Source of the DNA: Butyrivibrio sp. XPD2006
GTDB taxonomy: Bacteria; Bacillota; Clostridia; Lachnospirales; Lachnospiraceae
NCBI RefSeq assembly: GCF_000420865.1
Contig: NZ_ATVT01000003.1
Coordinates: 310,001-374,000, forward strand
Reading direction: 5' to 3'
DNA length: 64,000 nucleotides
In this document: one piece after another, positions 8,212 to 17,656 of the stretch
Layout of the letters: each line of letters opens with the position of its first letter
Numbering within the stretch: the stretch's first letter is position 1
The notes under the pieces: generated by a model
Databases searched by the model: none
What the model was told of the DNA's origin: nothing
The model's input: the letters and a program-made list of their open reading frames with translations, nothing else
Made by a program: the position numbers and the translations under genes

Positions 8212-9263
8212 TGTTAGTAAGTGTTTTAATATTCTTCATAATATTCGGAGTTTTGGTAACATCCCATGAATTCGGCCATTTCATAATTGCCAAGTCAGGC
8301 GGGATAAGGGTCAATGAGTTCTTTGTCGGTATGGGACCAACCATCTGGAAAAAGCAGAAGGGAGAGACCCTCTACAGTATCAAACTCCTTCCCATCGGCG
8401 GAGCATGTGTCTTTGACGGCATGGATCCAGTGGCTGAGGAGAAAGAGGGCTACGATGAGCATTCATTCCTGAATGCCCCTGTGTGGAGGAGAATAGCAAC
8501 TCTTTTTGCAGGACCCTTTGCAAACTTTATTATCGCTTATCTTCTGGCAGTTATTCTGGTGAGCTTTTCAGCCTGGAATTTCCCTGTCATCAACAAGATG
8601 ACCGAGGAGTCAGCAGCTGCTGAAGCAGGAATGCAGCCCGGAGACAAAATAATAAGCGTAGACGGTGAGAAAGTTTACATGTCCGGAGAAGTTACCATGA
8701 TCTCTCAGTTCGCTGAGGGAAGTCCGATGGACATCGTGTATGAGAGAGACGGTCAGAGATACGAGACCACTCTTTTACCCAAATACAGTGAAGATGAGGG
8801 CCGTTACTACATGGGAATTTATCTCGGTGAGTACGGCAAGATAGAGGGACCGGCTGCTCTTAAGTACGCATGGTATGAGGTCCGCTATTATTTCAAGACA
8901 ACCTACAGAAGTCTTGCTCTTCTTGTTAAAGGAAAGCTTTCCAAGGACGATGTCTCAGGACCTGTGGGAATGGTCAAGATGGTGGATGATACCTACGAGG
9001 AGGTCAAGCCCTACGGTGTTTCCGCAGTTATTCTCACAATGCTTTCACTTACGGTTCTTTTGTCGGTTAACCTGGGAGTAATGAATCTTTTACCAATCCC
9101 GGCTCTTGACGGAGGAAGGCTGGTATTCCAGTTCATCGAGGTCATTGTGGGAAAACCCGTACCACCTGAGAAGGAAGGCTTTGTTCACATGATCGGAATG
9201 GTGGCATTGCTTGCCTTGATGGTATTTGTACTGTTTAACGATATTAGCAAATTTACGAGGTAA
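8211..9263 (+). CDS. rseP: RIP metalloprotease RseP/RasP (site-2 protease)
   Basis: A 350-residue M50-family membrane protease. The zinc-binding HEFGH motif lies in the first membrane helix (about residues 18-22), the second metal-ligand segment NLLPIPALDGGR near residue 290, and a PDZ domain (AGMQPGDKIISVDGEKV) between them. It cleaves within the membrane, typically anti-sigma factors and leftover signal peptides. It overlaps dxr by one base and is followed five bases later by ispG. The membrane site follows from the hydrophobic segments at both ends. Confidence 0.95.
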   Translation: MLVSVLIFFIIFGVLVTSHEFGHFIIAKSGGIRVNEFFVGMGPTIWKKQKGETLYSIKLLPIGGACVFDGMDPVAEEKEGYDEHSFLNAPVWRRIATLFAGPFANFIIAYLLAVILVSFSAWNFPVINKMTEESAAAEAGMQPGDKIISVDGEKVYMSGEVTMISQFAEGSPMDIVYERDGQRYETTLLPKYSEDEGRYYMGIYLGEYGKIEGPAALKYAWYEVRYYFKTTYRSLALLVKGKLSKDDVSGPVGMVKMVDDTYEEVKPYGVSAVILTMLSLTVLLSVNLGVMNLLPIPALDGGRLVFQFIEVIVGKPVPPEKEGFVHMIGMVALLALMVFVLFNDISKFTR

Positions 9264-9268
9264 TTTAC

Positions 9269-10327
9269 ATGGCCTACAGAGATAACACAAAGGTAATCCA
9301 TATTGGCGACAGAGTAATCGGCGGAGGCAATCCCATCCTCATTCAGTCCATGACCAATACAAGGACTGAGGATGTTGAAGCAACAGTTGCCCAGATAAAG
9401 AGACTTGAGGAGGCCGGCTGCGAGATCATAAGAAGTACCGTGCCTACACTTGAAGCAGCCAAGGCTCTTTCCGAGATCAAAAAACAGATTCATATCCCGA
9501 TTGTTGCGGATATTCATTTTGATTATAAGATGGCTATTGCAGCCATGGAAAACGGCGCAGACAAGATCAGGATCAACCCCGGCAATATTGGTGGCAGGGA
9601 CAGGATAGCTTCTGTTGTTTCCTGTGCCAAGGAGAGAAGTATTCCTATCAGAGTCGGCGTTAACAGCGGCTCTTTGGAAAAAGACCTTGTGGAGAAATAC
9701 GGCGGCGTTACAGCGCAGGGACTTGTTGAGTCTGCCCTTGATAAGATTGGAATTATCGAGGATCTTGGCTATGACAACATGGTTGTCAGCATCAAGTCTT
9801 CAAATGTAATGCTCTGCGTAGAGGCTCATGAGCTTCTGGCTCAGAAGTGCAGATATCCGCTTCATGTCGGAATCACAGAGGCCGGAACTGTTTACGGAGG
9901 AAATATCAAGTCGTCCATAGGACTTGGAATCATCCTTAACAAGGGAATCGGAGATACCATAAGAGTTTCTCTCTCCGGGGACCCTGTTGAGGAGATCAAG
10001 ACAGCCAAGATGATCCTTAAGACTCTGGGAATGAGAAGCGGCGGAATTGAAGTTGTATCATGCCCTACATGCGGAAGGACCAAGATCGATCTTATCGGAC
10101 TTGCCAATGCGGTTGAGACCATGGTTCAGGGGTATGACCTCGACATCAAGGTTGCAGTTATGGGCTGCGCAGTAAACGGACCCGGAGAAGCCAAAGAGGC
10201 GGACATCGGAATTGCAGGCGGCGTGGGAGAAGGCCTGCTCATTAAAAACGGAGAAGTAGTTAAGAAGGTTAAGGAAGACCAGTTGCTCGCTACGTTAAAG
10301 GAAGAGTTGGACAATTGGCCTAGGTAA
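9269..10327 (+). CDS. ispG: 4-hydroxy-3-methylbut-2-en-1-yl diphosphate synthase
   Basis: A 352-residue protein with the N-terminal TIM-barrel portion (PILIQSMTNTRTEDV, VADIHFDY, RINPGNIG) and the C-terminal iron-sulfur part: VSCPTCGRTK and MGCAVNGPGEA supply three Cys and the Glu ligand for the [4Fe-4S] cluster. It converts MEcPP to HMBPP, the step before IspH. Length fits the bacterial two-domain form. It occupies the place that proS has in the equivalent Bacillus cluster. Confidence 0.97.
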   Translation: MAYRDNTKVIHIGDRVIGGGNPILIQSMTNTRTEDVEATVAQIKRLEEAGCEIIRSTVPTLEAAKALSEIKKQIHIPIVADIHFDYKMAIAAMENGADKIRINPGNIGGRDRIASVVSCAKERSIPIRVGVNSGSLEKDLVEKYGGVTAQGLVESALDKIGIIEDLGYDNMVVSIKSSNVMLCVEAHELLAQKCRYPLHVGITEAGTVYGGNIKSSIGLGIILNKGIGDTIRVSLSGDPVEEIKTAKMILKTLGMRSGGIEVVSCPTCGRTKIDLIGLANAVETMVQGYDLDIKVAVMGCAVNGPGEAKEADIGIAGGVGEGLLIKNGEVVKKVKEDQLLATLKEELDNWPR

Positions 10328-10335
10328 AGGTTTTT

Positions 10336-13300
10336 ATGGGGAAGAGTTTTTTTGAAGTATTTCCTGCCCTTAAGCTGGATGAACACACCGGCGATATCAT
10401 GGGGCAAACTGAGGTTGTAAAGGTTTCAACCACCAGGAAGCAGGATTTTATAAGAATTTACATTGCCAGCAACAAGCTGATCGATAAAGCTGACATCATC
10501 AAAACTGAGAACAGCATCAAGAAGCAGCTTTTTGGCAACCAGGATATAACCATCAAGATATACGAGAAGTTCTCGCTTTCGGCGCAGTACACGCCGGAGA
10601 ACCTTCTGGATATATACAGAGAGAGCATTGAGCTTGAGCTAAAAGACTATGACCATATGGAGTATAGTCTGTTTCGCTCGGCTTCTTTTTTGTACCCTGA
10701 TCAGGGTAATGTCATCATGCAGCTGGAAGACAGCGTTGTGGGCAAAAAGAAAGCCCCTGACCTTATCCGCGTGCTCTCCAAGATCTTTAATGACAGATGC
10801 GGACTTTCAGTAGTTCTTTCCCCTGAATTTGTCGAAGTTGAAAAAGAGGATAAGGAGCCCGATTACTCCGAGGAATCTGCCAAGATGGCTAAAAAGCTTG
10901 AGGCAATGGAGGAGAAGGAGGCAGAGAAGGAAGCTGAAAAGGCGGCCAAGGCTGCTGAGAAGGCTGCGCCTGCCAGGGCCGAGAGTAAGGCACCTGAAGC
11001 ACCTTCTAAGGTGGGCGCTCAGAAGTCTTTTGGCAAAAGAGATTTCGGCGGAAGCTATAAGAGAAGCGATAATCCGGATGTACTTTTCGGAAGAGATTTT
11101 GATGATGAGGCCATGAAGCTGGTTGACCTTATGGGCGAGCTTGGTGAAGTTACCATTCACGGCAAGATCATCGAGTGGGATTCAAGAGATATCAGAAATG
11201 ACAAGACAATTCTTATCTTTGCTGTTACCGATTTTACGGATTCAATAGCAGTCAAGATGTTTGTTAATACTGCAGATGTTCCCGCTATAACCAAGGATAT
11301 TAAGATGGGAGCCTTCGTTAAGATCAAGGGAATCGCTGCAGTTGATAAGTTTGATCACGAACTCTCAATCCAGTCTGTTGTGGGAGTCAAGAAGATTCCT
11401 GACTTTACCGTCAAGAGAGTTGATACTGCTGATGAGAAGAGAGTTGAGCTCCATTGCCATACCAAGATGAGTGATATGGACGGAGTTTCAGAGGTAAAAG
11501 ATATTGTAAAGCAGGCCTATAAATGGGGAATGCCGGGTATTGCCATTACAGACCACGGTGTTGTTCAGGCTCTTACCGATGCCAATCACGTCTGGGAAGA
11601 TCTTTACAAGGACGAGAAATCAAGGCGCAAAGAGGCAGGAGAGCCTCCTCTGGACAGACAGGATTTCTTTAAGCTTGTACTTGGCGTTGAGGCATATGTA
11701 GTAGATGACCTTAAGGAAATTGTTGTAAATGACAAGGGGCAGAAGCTTGATGATACTACCTTTGTTGTATTTGATATCGAGACAACGGGCTTTTCTCCTA
11801 TCAAGAACAAGATCATCGAAATCGGTGCCGTTAAGATTAAAAACGGCGAGATTGTAGACAGATTTTCAGAGTTTATCAATCCTCAGGTTCCTATTCCGTA
11901 CAGGATTGAGAAACTCACCAGTATCACCGATGACATGGTTATCGGCGCTCCTACCAGAGAAGTTATCATCCCGAAGTTCGTAGAGTTCTGCGAGGGAGCA
12001 GTACTGGTGGGACACAATGTGTCTTTTGACATAAGCTTTATAAATCAGAACTGCGAGGAGCTGGGTATCGATGCTGATTACACTACCGTTGATACGCTCT
12101 GGCTCTCAAGATATTTCTTCCCGCTGCAGGCCAAGCATACTCTGGACGCAGTGGCCAAGACTTTGAATATTGTACTGGGACATCATCACAGAGCTGTAGA
12201 TGATGCTGAGTGTACTGCGCTTATTTTCAACAAGTTTGTACCTATGCTCAAAGAGCAGGGGGCAGAGGATCTGACTCAGGTCAATATACTTGGCAAGCCA
12301 ACACCTGAGATGATAAGGCATCTTCGTCCCAATCACTGCATTATCCTTGCTAAGAATACACTGGGAAGGGTTAATCTCTATACCCTTGTCAGCAAGTCTC
12401 ATATAGATTATTTCAGAAGATTCCCTCTTATTCCTAAGAGTGAGCTTATCAAATACAGAGAAGGTCTTATAATCGGAAGTGCATGCTGCGCGGGAGAGCT
12501 GTACGGTGCAGTTGTTGAGGGAAGACCACCGGAAGAGATTGCAAGACTTGTAAGCTTCTATGACTATCTGGAGATACAGCCTGTGGGCAATAACCACTTC
12601 ATGGTTGAGTCAGAGAGATATGAGGACATCAATAGCGACGATGATATCAGGGAGATCAACAAGGAGATCGTAAGGCTCGGTGAGCAGTGGAATAAGCCTG
12701 TTGTTGCCACCTGCGATGCGCATTTCCTTAATCCCGAGGATGAGATATACAGAACAATCATCATGGCCGGTAAGGGTATGAATGATGAGGAGCCGGCACC
12801 GCTGTATCTGAGGACCACAGACGAGATGATGGCTGAGTTCGATTATCTTGGCGGTGAGAAGGCAAAAGAGATCGTAATTGATAACACCAGAAAGATCCTG
12901 GATATGTGCGATTCCATTTCACCGGTTCGTCCGGATAAGTGCGCCCCCGTCATTGAAAACAGTGATGAGATCCTTACCAAGATCTGTTACGACAAAGCCC
13001 ATGAGATCTATGGTGAAAATCTTCCTGAGATTGTACAGGAGAGACTTGAGAGGGAACTTAATTCAATCATCAAGAACGGTTTCGCGGTTATGTATATCAT
13101 TGCCCAGAAGCTGGTTTGGAAGTCCAACGAAGACGGATACCTGGTAGGATCCAGAGGATCTGTCGGATCTTCTTTTGTTGCGTTTACATCGGGTATTACG
13201 GAGGTTAATTCCTTAAGCCCGCATTACGTGTGCCCTAACTGTAAATACAGTGATTTTGATTCTCCGGAGGTTCTTGCTTTTGGCGGTAATTCGGGCTGTG

Positions 13301-14862
13301 ATATGCCTGACAAGATGTGCCCCAAGTGTGGAACCAAGCTTTATAAGGACGGATTCGACATTCCTTTCGAGACCTTCCTTGGATTCAAGGGAGACAAAGA
13401 GCCTGATATCGACCTTAACTTCTCGGGAGAATATCAGTCCAAGGCGCACAAATATACAGAGGTTATCTTTGGTTACGGACAGACTTTCAGAGCCGGAACC
13501 ATTGCTTCACTTGCGGATAAGACAGCTTATGGTTTCGTTAAGAAGTATTACGACGGAATCGGTGTCAGCAAGAGAAAGAGTGAGATCAACAGGATCGTCC
13601 AGGGATGCACCGGCATAAGACGTGGTACAGGCCAGCACCCGGGTGGAATCATAGTTCTTCCTGTGGGAGAGGACATCAACTCGTTCTGTCCTGTTCAGCA
13701 TCCTGCCAATGATATGACAACGGCGACTATTACGACACATTACGATTACCACTCAATCGACCACAACCTTCTTAAGCTCGATATCCTGGGACACGATGAT
13801 CCTACCATGATCAGATTCCTTCAGGACTGCACGGGAATGGACCCCAAGACTGTGCCACTGGATGACAAGAAGGTAATGAGTCTTTTCATGAATACAGAGG
13901 CTCTTGGCGTAACGCCCGATCAGCTTGGCGGAACCAAGCTCGGATGTCTCGGACTTCCCGAGTTTGGTACAGACTTTGCCATGCAGATGGTTATTGATGC
14001 GCAGCCCAAGTCTCTTTCCCACCTTATAAGGATTTCAGGTCTTTCACACGGTACCGACGTTTGGCTCGGAAACGCCCAGACCCTGATCCAGGAGGGCAAG
14101 GCAACAATTGATACCTGTATCTGCTGTCGTGACGATATCATGATCTATCTGATCCAGAAGGGACTTGATAAGTCTGAGTCCTTCAAGATCATGGAGGCAG
14201 TACGTAAGGGTAAGGTAGCCAAGGGCAAAGAGGGCAACTGGGAAGCCTGGAAAAAAGACATGATAGACCACGGTGTACCTGACTGGTATATCTGGTCCTG
14301 TGAGAAGATCAAGTACATGTTCCCCAAGGCCCATGCGGCTGCTTACGTTATGATGGCATGGAGAATTGCGTACTTTAAGGTTTATATGCCACAGGCCTTC
14401 TATGCAGCATGGTTTTCTATCAGAGCCAAGGCCTTCAACTATGAGCATATGTGTCTGGGTGAGAATCACCTTCACAGCATAATGAAGGATTATTTAAGCC
14501 GCAAGGACGAGCTTAGTAACGCTCAGCAGGCAGAGTACGGAGATATGAGACTGGTAGAGGAGATGTATGAGAGAGGCATCGAGTTTATGCCGATCGACAT
14601 CTTCAAGGTTAAATCCAGAGATTTCCAGGTTATCGGAGATAAGATCATGCCTGCTCTTACAAGTATTGACGGTATGGGTGAGAAGGCTGCGGACCAGATC
14701 GTTGAGGCAGCCAAGGACGGACCGTTCCTTTCTAAGGACGACTTCCGCCAGAGGACCAAGTGCCCTCAGACTGTTATCGACAAGATGGCCGATATGGGAC
14801 TTTTGGGAGATATTCCGGATTCCAATCAGATAAGCCTGTTCGACCTGATGAAGGGATTCTGA
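10336..14862 (+). CDS. polC: DNA polymerase III PolC-type (alpha subunit with exonuclease)
   Basis: A 1508-residue replicative polymerase typical of low-GC Gram-positives. In order: an N-terminal domain, an Ala/Glu/Lys-rich linker (about 185-245), an OB domain (about 265-350), a PHP domain starting at VELHCHTKMSDMDG, a DnaQ-like 3'-5' exonuclease inserted in it (FVVFDIETTGFSP, about residue 476; HHHRAVDDAECT later), then the polymerase with a Cys pair module (CPNCKY and CPKCGTK, about 965-1005) and PDIDLNFSGEYQ. It is somewhat longer than B. subtilis PolC because of the linker. It starts nine bases after ispG. Confidence 0.97.
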   Translation: MGKSFFEVFPALKLDEHTGDIMGQTEVVKVSTTRKQDFIRIYIASNKLIDKADIIKTENSIKKQLFGNQDITIKIYEKFSLSAQYTPENLLDIYRESIELELKDYDHMEYSLFRSASFLYPDQGNVIMQLEDSVVGKKKAPDLIRVLSKIFNDRCGLSVVLSPEFVEVEKEDKEPDYSEESAKMAKKLEAMEEKEAEKEAEKAAKAAEKAAPARAESKAPEAPSKVGAQKSFGKRDFGGSYKRSDNPDVLFGRDFDDEAMKLVDLMGELGEVTIHGKIIEWDSRDIRNDKTILIFAVTDFTDSIAVKMFVNTADVPAITKDIKMGAFVKIKGIAAVDKFDHELSIQSVVGVKKIPDFTVKRVDTADEKRVELHCHTKMSDMDGVSEVKDIVKQAYKWGMPGIAITDHGVVQALTDANHVWEDLYKDEKSRRKEAGEPPLDRQDFFKLVLGVEAYVVDDLKEIVVNDKGQKLDDTTFVVFDIETTGFSPIKNKIIEIGAVKIKNGEIVDRFSEFINPQVPIPYRIEKLTSITDDMVIGAPTREVIIPKFVEFCEGAVLVGHNVSFDISFINQNCEELGIDADYTTVDTLWLSRYFFPLQAKHTLDAVAKTLNIVLGHHHRAVDDAECTALIFNKFVPMLKEQGAEDLTQVNILGKPTPEMIRHLRPNHCIILAKNTLGRVNLYTLVSKSHIDYFRRFPLIPKSELIKYREGLIIGSACCAGELYGAVVEGRPPEEIARLVSFYDYLEIQPVGNNHFMVESERYEDINSDDDIREINKEIVRLGEQWNKPVVATCDAHFLNPEDEIYRTIIMAGKGMNDEEPAPLYLRTTDEMMAEFDYLGGEKAKEIVIDNTRKILDMCDSISPVRPDKCAPVIENSDEILTKICYDKAHEIYGENLPEIVQERLERELNSIIKNGFAVMYIIAQKLVWKSNEDGYLVGSRGSVGSSFVAFTSGITEVNSLSPHYVCPNCKYSDFDSPEVLAFGGNSGCDMPDKMCPKCGTKLYKDGFDIPFETFLGFKGDKEPDIDLNFSGEYQSKAHKYTEVIFGYGQTFRAGTIASLADKTAYGFVKKYYDGIGVSKRKSEINRIVQGCTGIRRGTGQHPGGIIVLPVGEDINSFCPVQHPANDMTTATITTHYDYHSIDHNLLKLDILGHDDPTMIRFLQDCTGMDPKTVPLDDKKVMSLFMNTEALGVTPDQLGGTKLGCLGLPEFGTDFAMQMVIDAQPKSLSHLIRISGLSHGTDVWLGNAQTLIQEGKATIDTCICCRDDIMIYLIQKGLDKSESFKIMEAVRKGKVAKGKEGNWEAWKKDMIDHGVPDWYIWSCEKIKYMFPKAHAAAYVMMAWRIAYFKVYMPQAFYAAWFSIRAKAFNYEHMCLGENHLHSIMKDYLSRKDELSNAQQAEYGDMRLVEEMYERGIEFMPIDIFKVKSRDFQVIGDKIMPALTSIDGMGEKAADQIVEAAKDGPFLSKDDFRQRTKCPQTVIDKMADMGLLGDIPDSNQISLFDLMKGF

Positions 14863-14921
14863 CAGGCTGGTGCGCTGTAGTCCTGAATGGAACAAAAGAT
14901 ATTTCGGAGGAAATTTATTTA

Positions 14922-15302
14922 ATGGGAGTAACACTTACCACTAAGATGCTTACAAAGGAAGCTATTAGTGCGATTTCAAATGGACAGCTTGAGAGGGGAG
15001 ATATTATCAGGCTTCGCAAGAATGTTGTTGAATATATTGAACCTGTGAAGAAGAGATTTAATCTGGCATGTGCGCTGCTGGCGACTATGTTTATTCTGAT
15101 GACAGCTTCTTCATTAGCCAATTTCAGCAAGAACGGAGCGCTGGATATACCACTTTTGATAAGTATGTTTGCTCCAATTGTACTGTTTCTAGTAGTTGCT
15201 TTTGGATTTATCGGATGGCTGAGCTTTGGAAGGATAAAAGGCCAGTTCAACAGAGCGCTTAAGAAGGGACTTCCTGACCTCTATGAAGAATTCAAAATTT
15301 AA
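14922..15302 (+). CDS. Small membrane protein of unknown function
   Basis: A 126-residue protein. The ATG at 14922 has CGGAGG 11 bp upstream; an upstream extension would overlap polC. The first 50 residues are soluble and charged, then two hydrophobic segments (about 50-70 and 80-103) are followed by a basic tail. No family is recognised. It overlaps the next gene by 20 bp, so translation is probably coupled to the VTT-domain protein, and the pair may work together at the membrane. Confidence 0.75.
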   Translation: MGVTLTTKMLTKEAISAISNGQLERGDIIRLRKNVVEYIEPVKKRFNLACALLATMFILMTASSLANFSKNGALDIPLLISMFAPIVLFLVVAFGFIGWLSFGRIKGQFNRALKKGLPDLYEEFKI

Positions 15303-15939
15303 GATCCTTCCAATATGCATTCTTTTGGGCTTCCTGGTATGTATATATGTCTTTATTGGAAGGCCCATGATAGCTTTTGTTAGTGACATAGAATCTTTTA
15401 AGAGTTACATAGACAGCAAGGGTATTGCAGGAATACTGACCTTTGGGGCGCTTGTATTTTTTCAGACCTTTTCTACCTGTATTCCGGGACTGCCTTTTTA
15501 TCTGGCTGCCGGCGCTGTCTGGGGAGGACTGAAGGCTGCACTTATATGTGATCTGTTTGCATCCCTTGCCAATACTCTGGCTTTTATTTTCAGTGAAAAG
15601 ATAGGCCGGAAGGTGCTTTGCTATCTGTGTCCTGAGGACAAGATTGAGTATGTGGAGAAACTGGCAGAAGGCCACAATCCTGTTCTGACTCATATCATAT
15701 TTATGTTCCTTCCGCTGCCAAAGGATAACTACGCATGGCTTGGCTATTACACCAAAGAAAGCATTTCTAAGTGGTTTATCATTACATTTACCATGCGTTT
15801 TGCGCAGATATTTATCTACACCCTGGGAGCTGAAAAGGCTGTTAATAATCAGTATGGCCTTATCGCAGCCGGTTGGGTTTTCGCAGTGCTTGTGTATGTA
15901 GGAGCTTTTATCTATCTAAGGAAAAAGAAGAATGGTTGA
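15283..15939 (+). CDS. TVP38/TMEM64 (VTT/DedA-like) family membrane protein
   Basis: A 218-residue polytopic protein with the VTT-domain pattern: FFQTFSTCIPGLPFYLAAGA (the re-entrant loop region), then a cytoplasmic segment, the FMFLPLPKDNYAWLGYYT stretch and two closing membrane helices. Proteins of this DedA-like superfamily are thought to move or flip lipids, but individual roles are poorly known. The start overlaps the preceding gene and its end overlaps the following gene by eight bases, so three genes are tightly packed. Confidence 0.8.
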   Translation: MKNSKFKILPICILLGFLVCIYVFIGRPMIAFVSDIESFKSYIDSKGIAGILTFGALVFFQTFSTCIPGLPFYLAAGAVWGGLKAALICDLFASLANTLAFIFSEKIGRKVLCYLCPEDKIEYVEKLAEGHNPVLTHIIFMFLPLPKDNYAWLGYYTKESISKWFIITFTMRFAQIFIYTLGAEKAVNNQYGLIAAGWVFAVLVYVGAFIYLRKKKNG

Positions 15940-16930
15940 CGTGTTTGGAACGCTGGGACCCAGCTGCAGAGATGAGAAGGTGCTCTCTGAGATGTTCAGG
16001 GAGGGCATGACTGGCATAAGGATCAATCTGTCCCATATAATGCTTAAGGATTGCCTTGAGGACCTTGATAAGGTCAAAAGAGCTGCATCCGCAAATGGAG
16101 TAAGCCCCAGAATTTTGATAGATATGCAGGGGCCGGAGCTGAGAATCGGTAAGCTGGCAAAACCGCTTGGTCTGAAGGATGGAGATGTCCTTCGATTTGG
16201 AGGTACCTCAAATTCTGGGGAAGACATTGTTTCTCTGGATGAAAGAATCCTTAAAGCTCTTGAACCCGATCGTGAGATCCTGTTTGATGACGGTAAGATT
16301 GCTGCAGTTGTAATTGGAGTTGAGCAAGGCGAAGTTCAGGTCAGAATCACAAGAGGTGGCACGCTCTATGGCAGAAAGAGCATCGCTATCGTTGGCAGGT
16401 CAGTCGATATGCAGGCTCTTACAGACAGCGACATAGAGAATATCAAACTCGCCTGTCAGACTGGAATCTATGGCGTAATGCAGCCTTTTGTAAGAAGCGC
16501 AGAGGACCTTAAGACGCTCAGAGAAGTTCTTGATAATAACGGTGGCAATGAAATTAAGATTTACGCCAAGATAGAAAACACCAAAGGCGTAGAGAATCTC
16601 GAGAGCTTTTTTGACTATGCAGATGAAGTAATAATTGCAAGAGGCGACCTAGGAAACGCAGTTCCTCTCTGGGAACTTCCGGGAGTTCAGAAAGACATCG
16701 CTCGCAGGTGCAACGCTGCAAAGATGCCTTTCATGGTAGTAACCCAGATGCTCGCATCCATGGAACACAGCAAAGTTCCCACCAGAGCAGAAGTCAGCGA
16801 CATCTACAACGCCATACTCGACGGCGCATCCTCTGTCATGGTTACTGGAGAGACAGCAATAGGCGAGTATCCGACAGATGTTATAAGGTATATGAGAAAA
16901 ACTGTAGAGACAGCAAGAAAAAATAAGTGA
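15932..16930 (+). CDS. Pyruvate kinase-like protein lacking the C-terminal domain
   Basis: A 332-residue relative of pyruvate kinase, which is usually about 470 residues or more. The catalytic barrel is recognisable: IRINLSH, LIDMQGPELRIG, the B-domain insert, KIYAKIENTKGVENL with the catalytic Lys, IIARGDLG, VVTQMLASM, PTRAEVSDIYNAILDG and VTGETAIGEYP. The C-terminal regulatory and tetramer domain is absent, and several active-site-loop residues differ (SHG reads SHI, DTKGPE reads DMQGPE). It may be a divergent paralog with altered activity. The stop codon lies within a hairpin that also contains the next promoter. Confidence 0.8.
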   Translation: MVDVFGTLGPSCRDEKVLSEMFREGMTGIRINLSHIMLKDCLEDLDKVKRAASANGVSPRILIDMQGPELRIGKLAKPLGLKDGDVLRFGGTSNSGEDIVSLDERILKALEPDREILFDDGKIAAVVIGVEQGEVQVRITRGGTLYGRKSIAIVGRSVDMQALTDSDIENIKLACQTGIYGVMQPFVRSAEDLKTLREVLDNNGGNEIKIYAKIENTKGVENLESFFDYADEVIIARGDLGNAVPLWELPGVQKDIARRCNAAKMPFMVVTQMLASMEHSKVPTRAEVSDIYNAILDGASSVMVTGETAIGEYPTDVIRYMRKTVETARKNK

Positions 16931-16960
16931 ATGTGTATTGACATATGCATTCACTTGTTT
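16925..16960 (+). terminator. Hairpin and T-rich tail at the end of the pyruvate-kinase-like gene
   Basis: AAGTGAATG (16925-16933) pairs perfectly with CATTCACTT (16948-16956), followed by GTTTT. The stop codon is in the left arm and the TTGACA -35 box of the next gene is in the loop. It is AT-rich, so termination may be partial. Confidence 0.45.
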
Positions 16961-16966
16961 TATATT
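16938..16966 (+). promoter_or_regulatory. Promoter of the metal-resistance operon
   Basis: A perfect TTGACA at 16938-16943 and TATATT at 16961-16966 are separated by 17 bp. The start codon of the ArsR-type repressor is 47 bp downstream of the -10. This is the strongest sigma-A-type promoter noticed in the window. Confidence 0.8.
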
Positions 16967-16971
16967 CAACA

Positions 16972-16989
16972 TATGAACAATTATTCATA
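16972..16989. promoter_or_regulatory. ArsR/SmtB-type operator
   Basis: TATGAACAATTATTCATA is an 18-bp near-perfect palindrome with one mismatched pair, and it resembles the ATGAA-N-TTCAT operators of SmtB/CadC repressors. It lies just downstream of the -10 box, where bound repressor would block initiation. Confidence 0.75.
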
Positions 16990-17012
16990 CGTTGAAATGA
17001 AAGGAAGATGAT

Positions 17013-17372
17013 ATGTCAGTAGGTGATGTAGAGCACTGCGATGTAGTGCACAAACATGCAGATGTGGTACTGAAGGTACACAGAGAGATGCCTGATGATG
17101 ACAAGCTTTATGATCTGGCAGAGCTGTTCAAGGTCTTCGGTGATTCCACAAGGATTCGAATTCTCTTTGCCCTGTTTGAAGAAGAGATGTGTGTATGTGA
17201 TATAGCTGACAGCCTTAACATGACTCAGTCGGCAATATCTCATCAGCTTAAGATACTTAAGCAGAGCAAGCTCGTTGGAAACAGACGCGAGGGCAAACAG
17301 ATTATTTACTTCCTGGCAGATGACCACGTAAGAACTATCATCGACCAGGGAATCAACCATATTGAAGAGTAA
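17013..17372 (+). CDS. ArsR/SmtB-family metal-responsive repressor
   Basis: A 119-residue winged-helix protein. The core reads ELFKVFGDSTRIRILFAL, EEMCVCDIADSLNMTQSAIS (recognition helix), HQLKILKQSKLV and REGKQIIYFL. The CVC pair in the MCVCDI motif and the Cys/His-rich N terminus (HCDVVHKH) look like the CadC-type alpha-3N metal site, suggesting Cd/Pb/Zn sensing. A C-terminal DDHVRTIIDQGINHIEE provides possible alpha-5 ligands. It is first in an operon with an HMA protein and a P-type ATPase, and the palindrome at 16972 suggests autorepression. The exact inducing metal is not known. Confidence 0.9.
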   Translation: MSVGDVEHCDVVHKHADVVLKVHREMPDDDKLYDLAELFKVFGDSTRIRILFALFEEEMCVCDIADSLNMTQSAISHQLKILKQSKLVGNRREGKQIIYFLADDHVRTIIDQGINHIEE

Positions 17373-17407
17373 ATTATGAGCCTTATGAGGGCAGAAAGGT
17401 GGATATT

Positions 17408-17626
17408 ATGAAGAAAACATTTAAGTGTGAGGTAGACTGTGCAAACTGTGCAGCTAAGATGGAGGATGCGGTTAAGAAGATCGACGGCGTTGTAAGCGCA
17501 AGAGTTAATTTCATGACTCAGAAGTTTACACTTGAGGCTGCTGACGACGTTTTTGACAGTGTATTTGATGCGGCAGTCAAGGCCTGCAAAAAGGTTGAGC
17601 CGGATTGCGAGATAGAGACAGCTTAA
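17408..17626 (+). CDS. HMA-domain metal-binding protein
   Basis: A 72-residue single heavy-metal-associated domain with the CxxC site in VDCANCAAKMEDAV near residue 10. The ATG at 17408 is preferred over a GTG at 17399 because AAAGGTGG sits at correct distance. Such domains bind soft or transition metals and pass them to P1B ATPases. The neighbouring ATPase has no N-terminal HMA domain, so this protein probably supplies that part as a separate polypeptide. Confidence 0.88.
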   Translation: MKKTFKCEVDCANCAAKMEDAVKKIDGVVSARVNFMTQKFTLEAADDVFDSVFDAAVKACKKVEPDCEIETA

Positions 17627-17656
17627 ACAATTGTCCTGAAAAGGAAGTGATGATTT

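Noticed and set aside
10807..11160. Minus-strand open frame opposite the polC linker
   Set aside because: It mirrors the Ala/Glu/Lys-rich linker codons and has no independent support.
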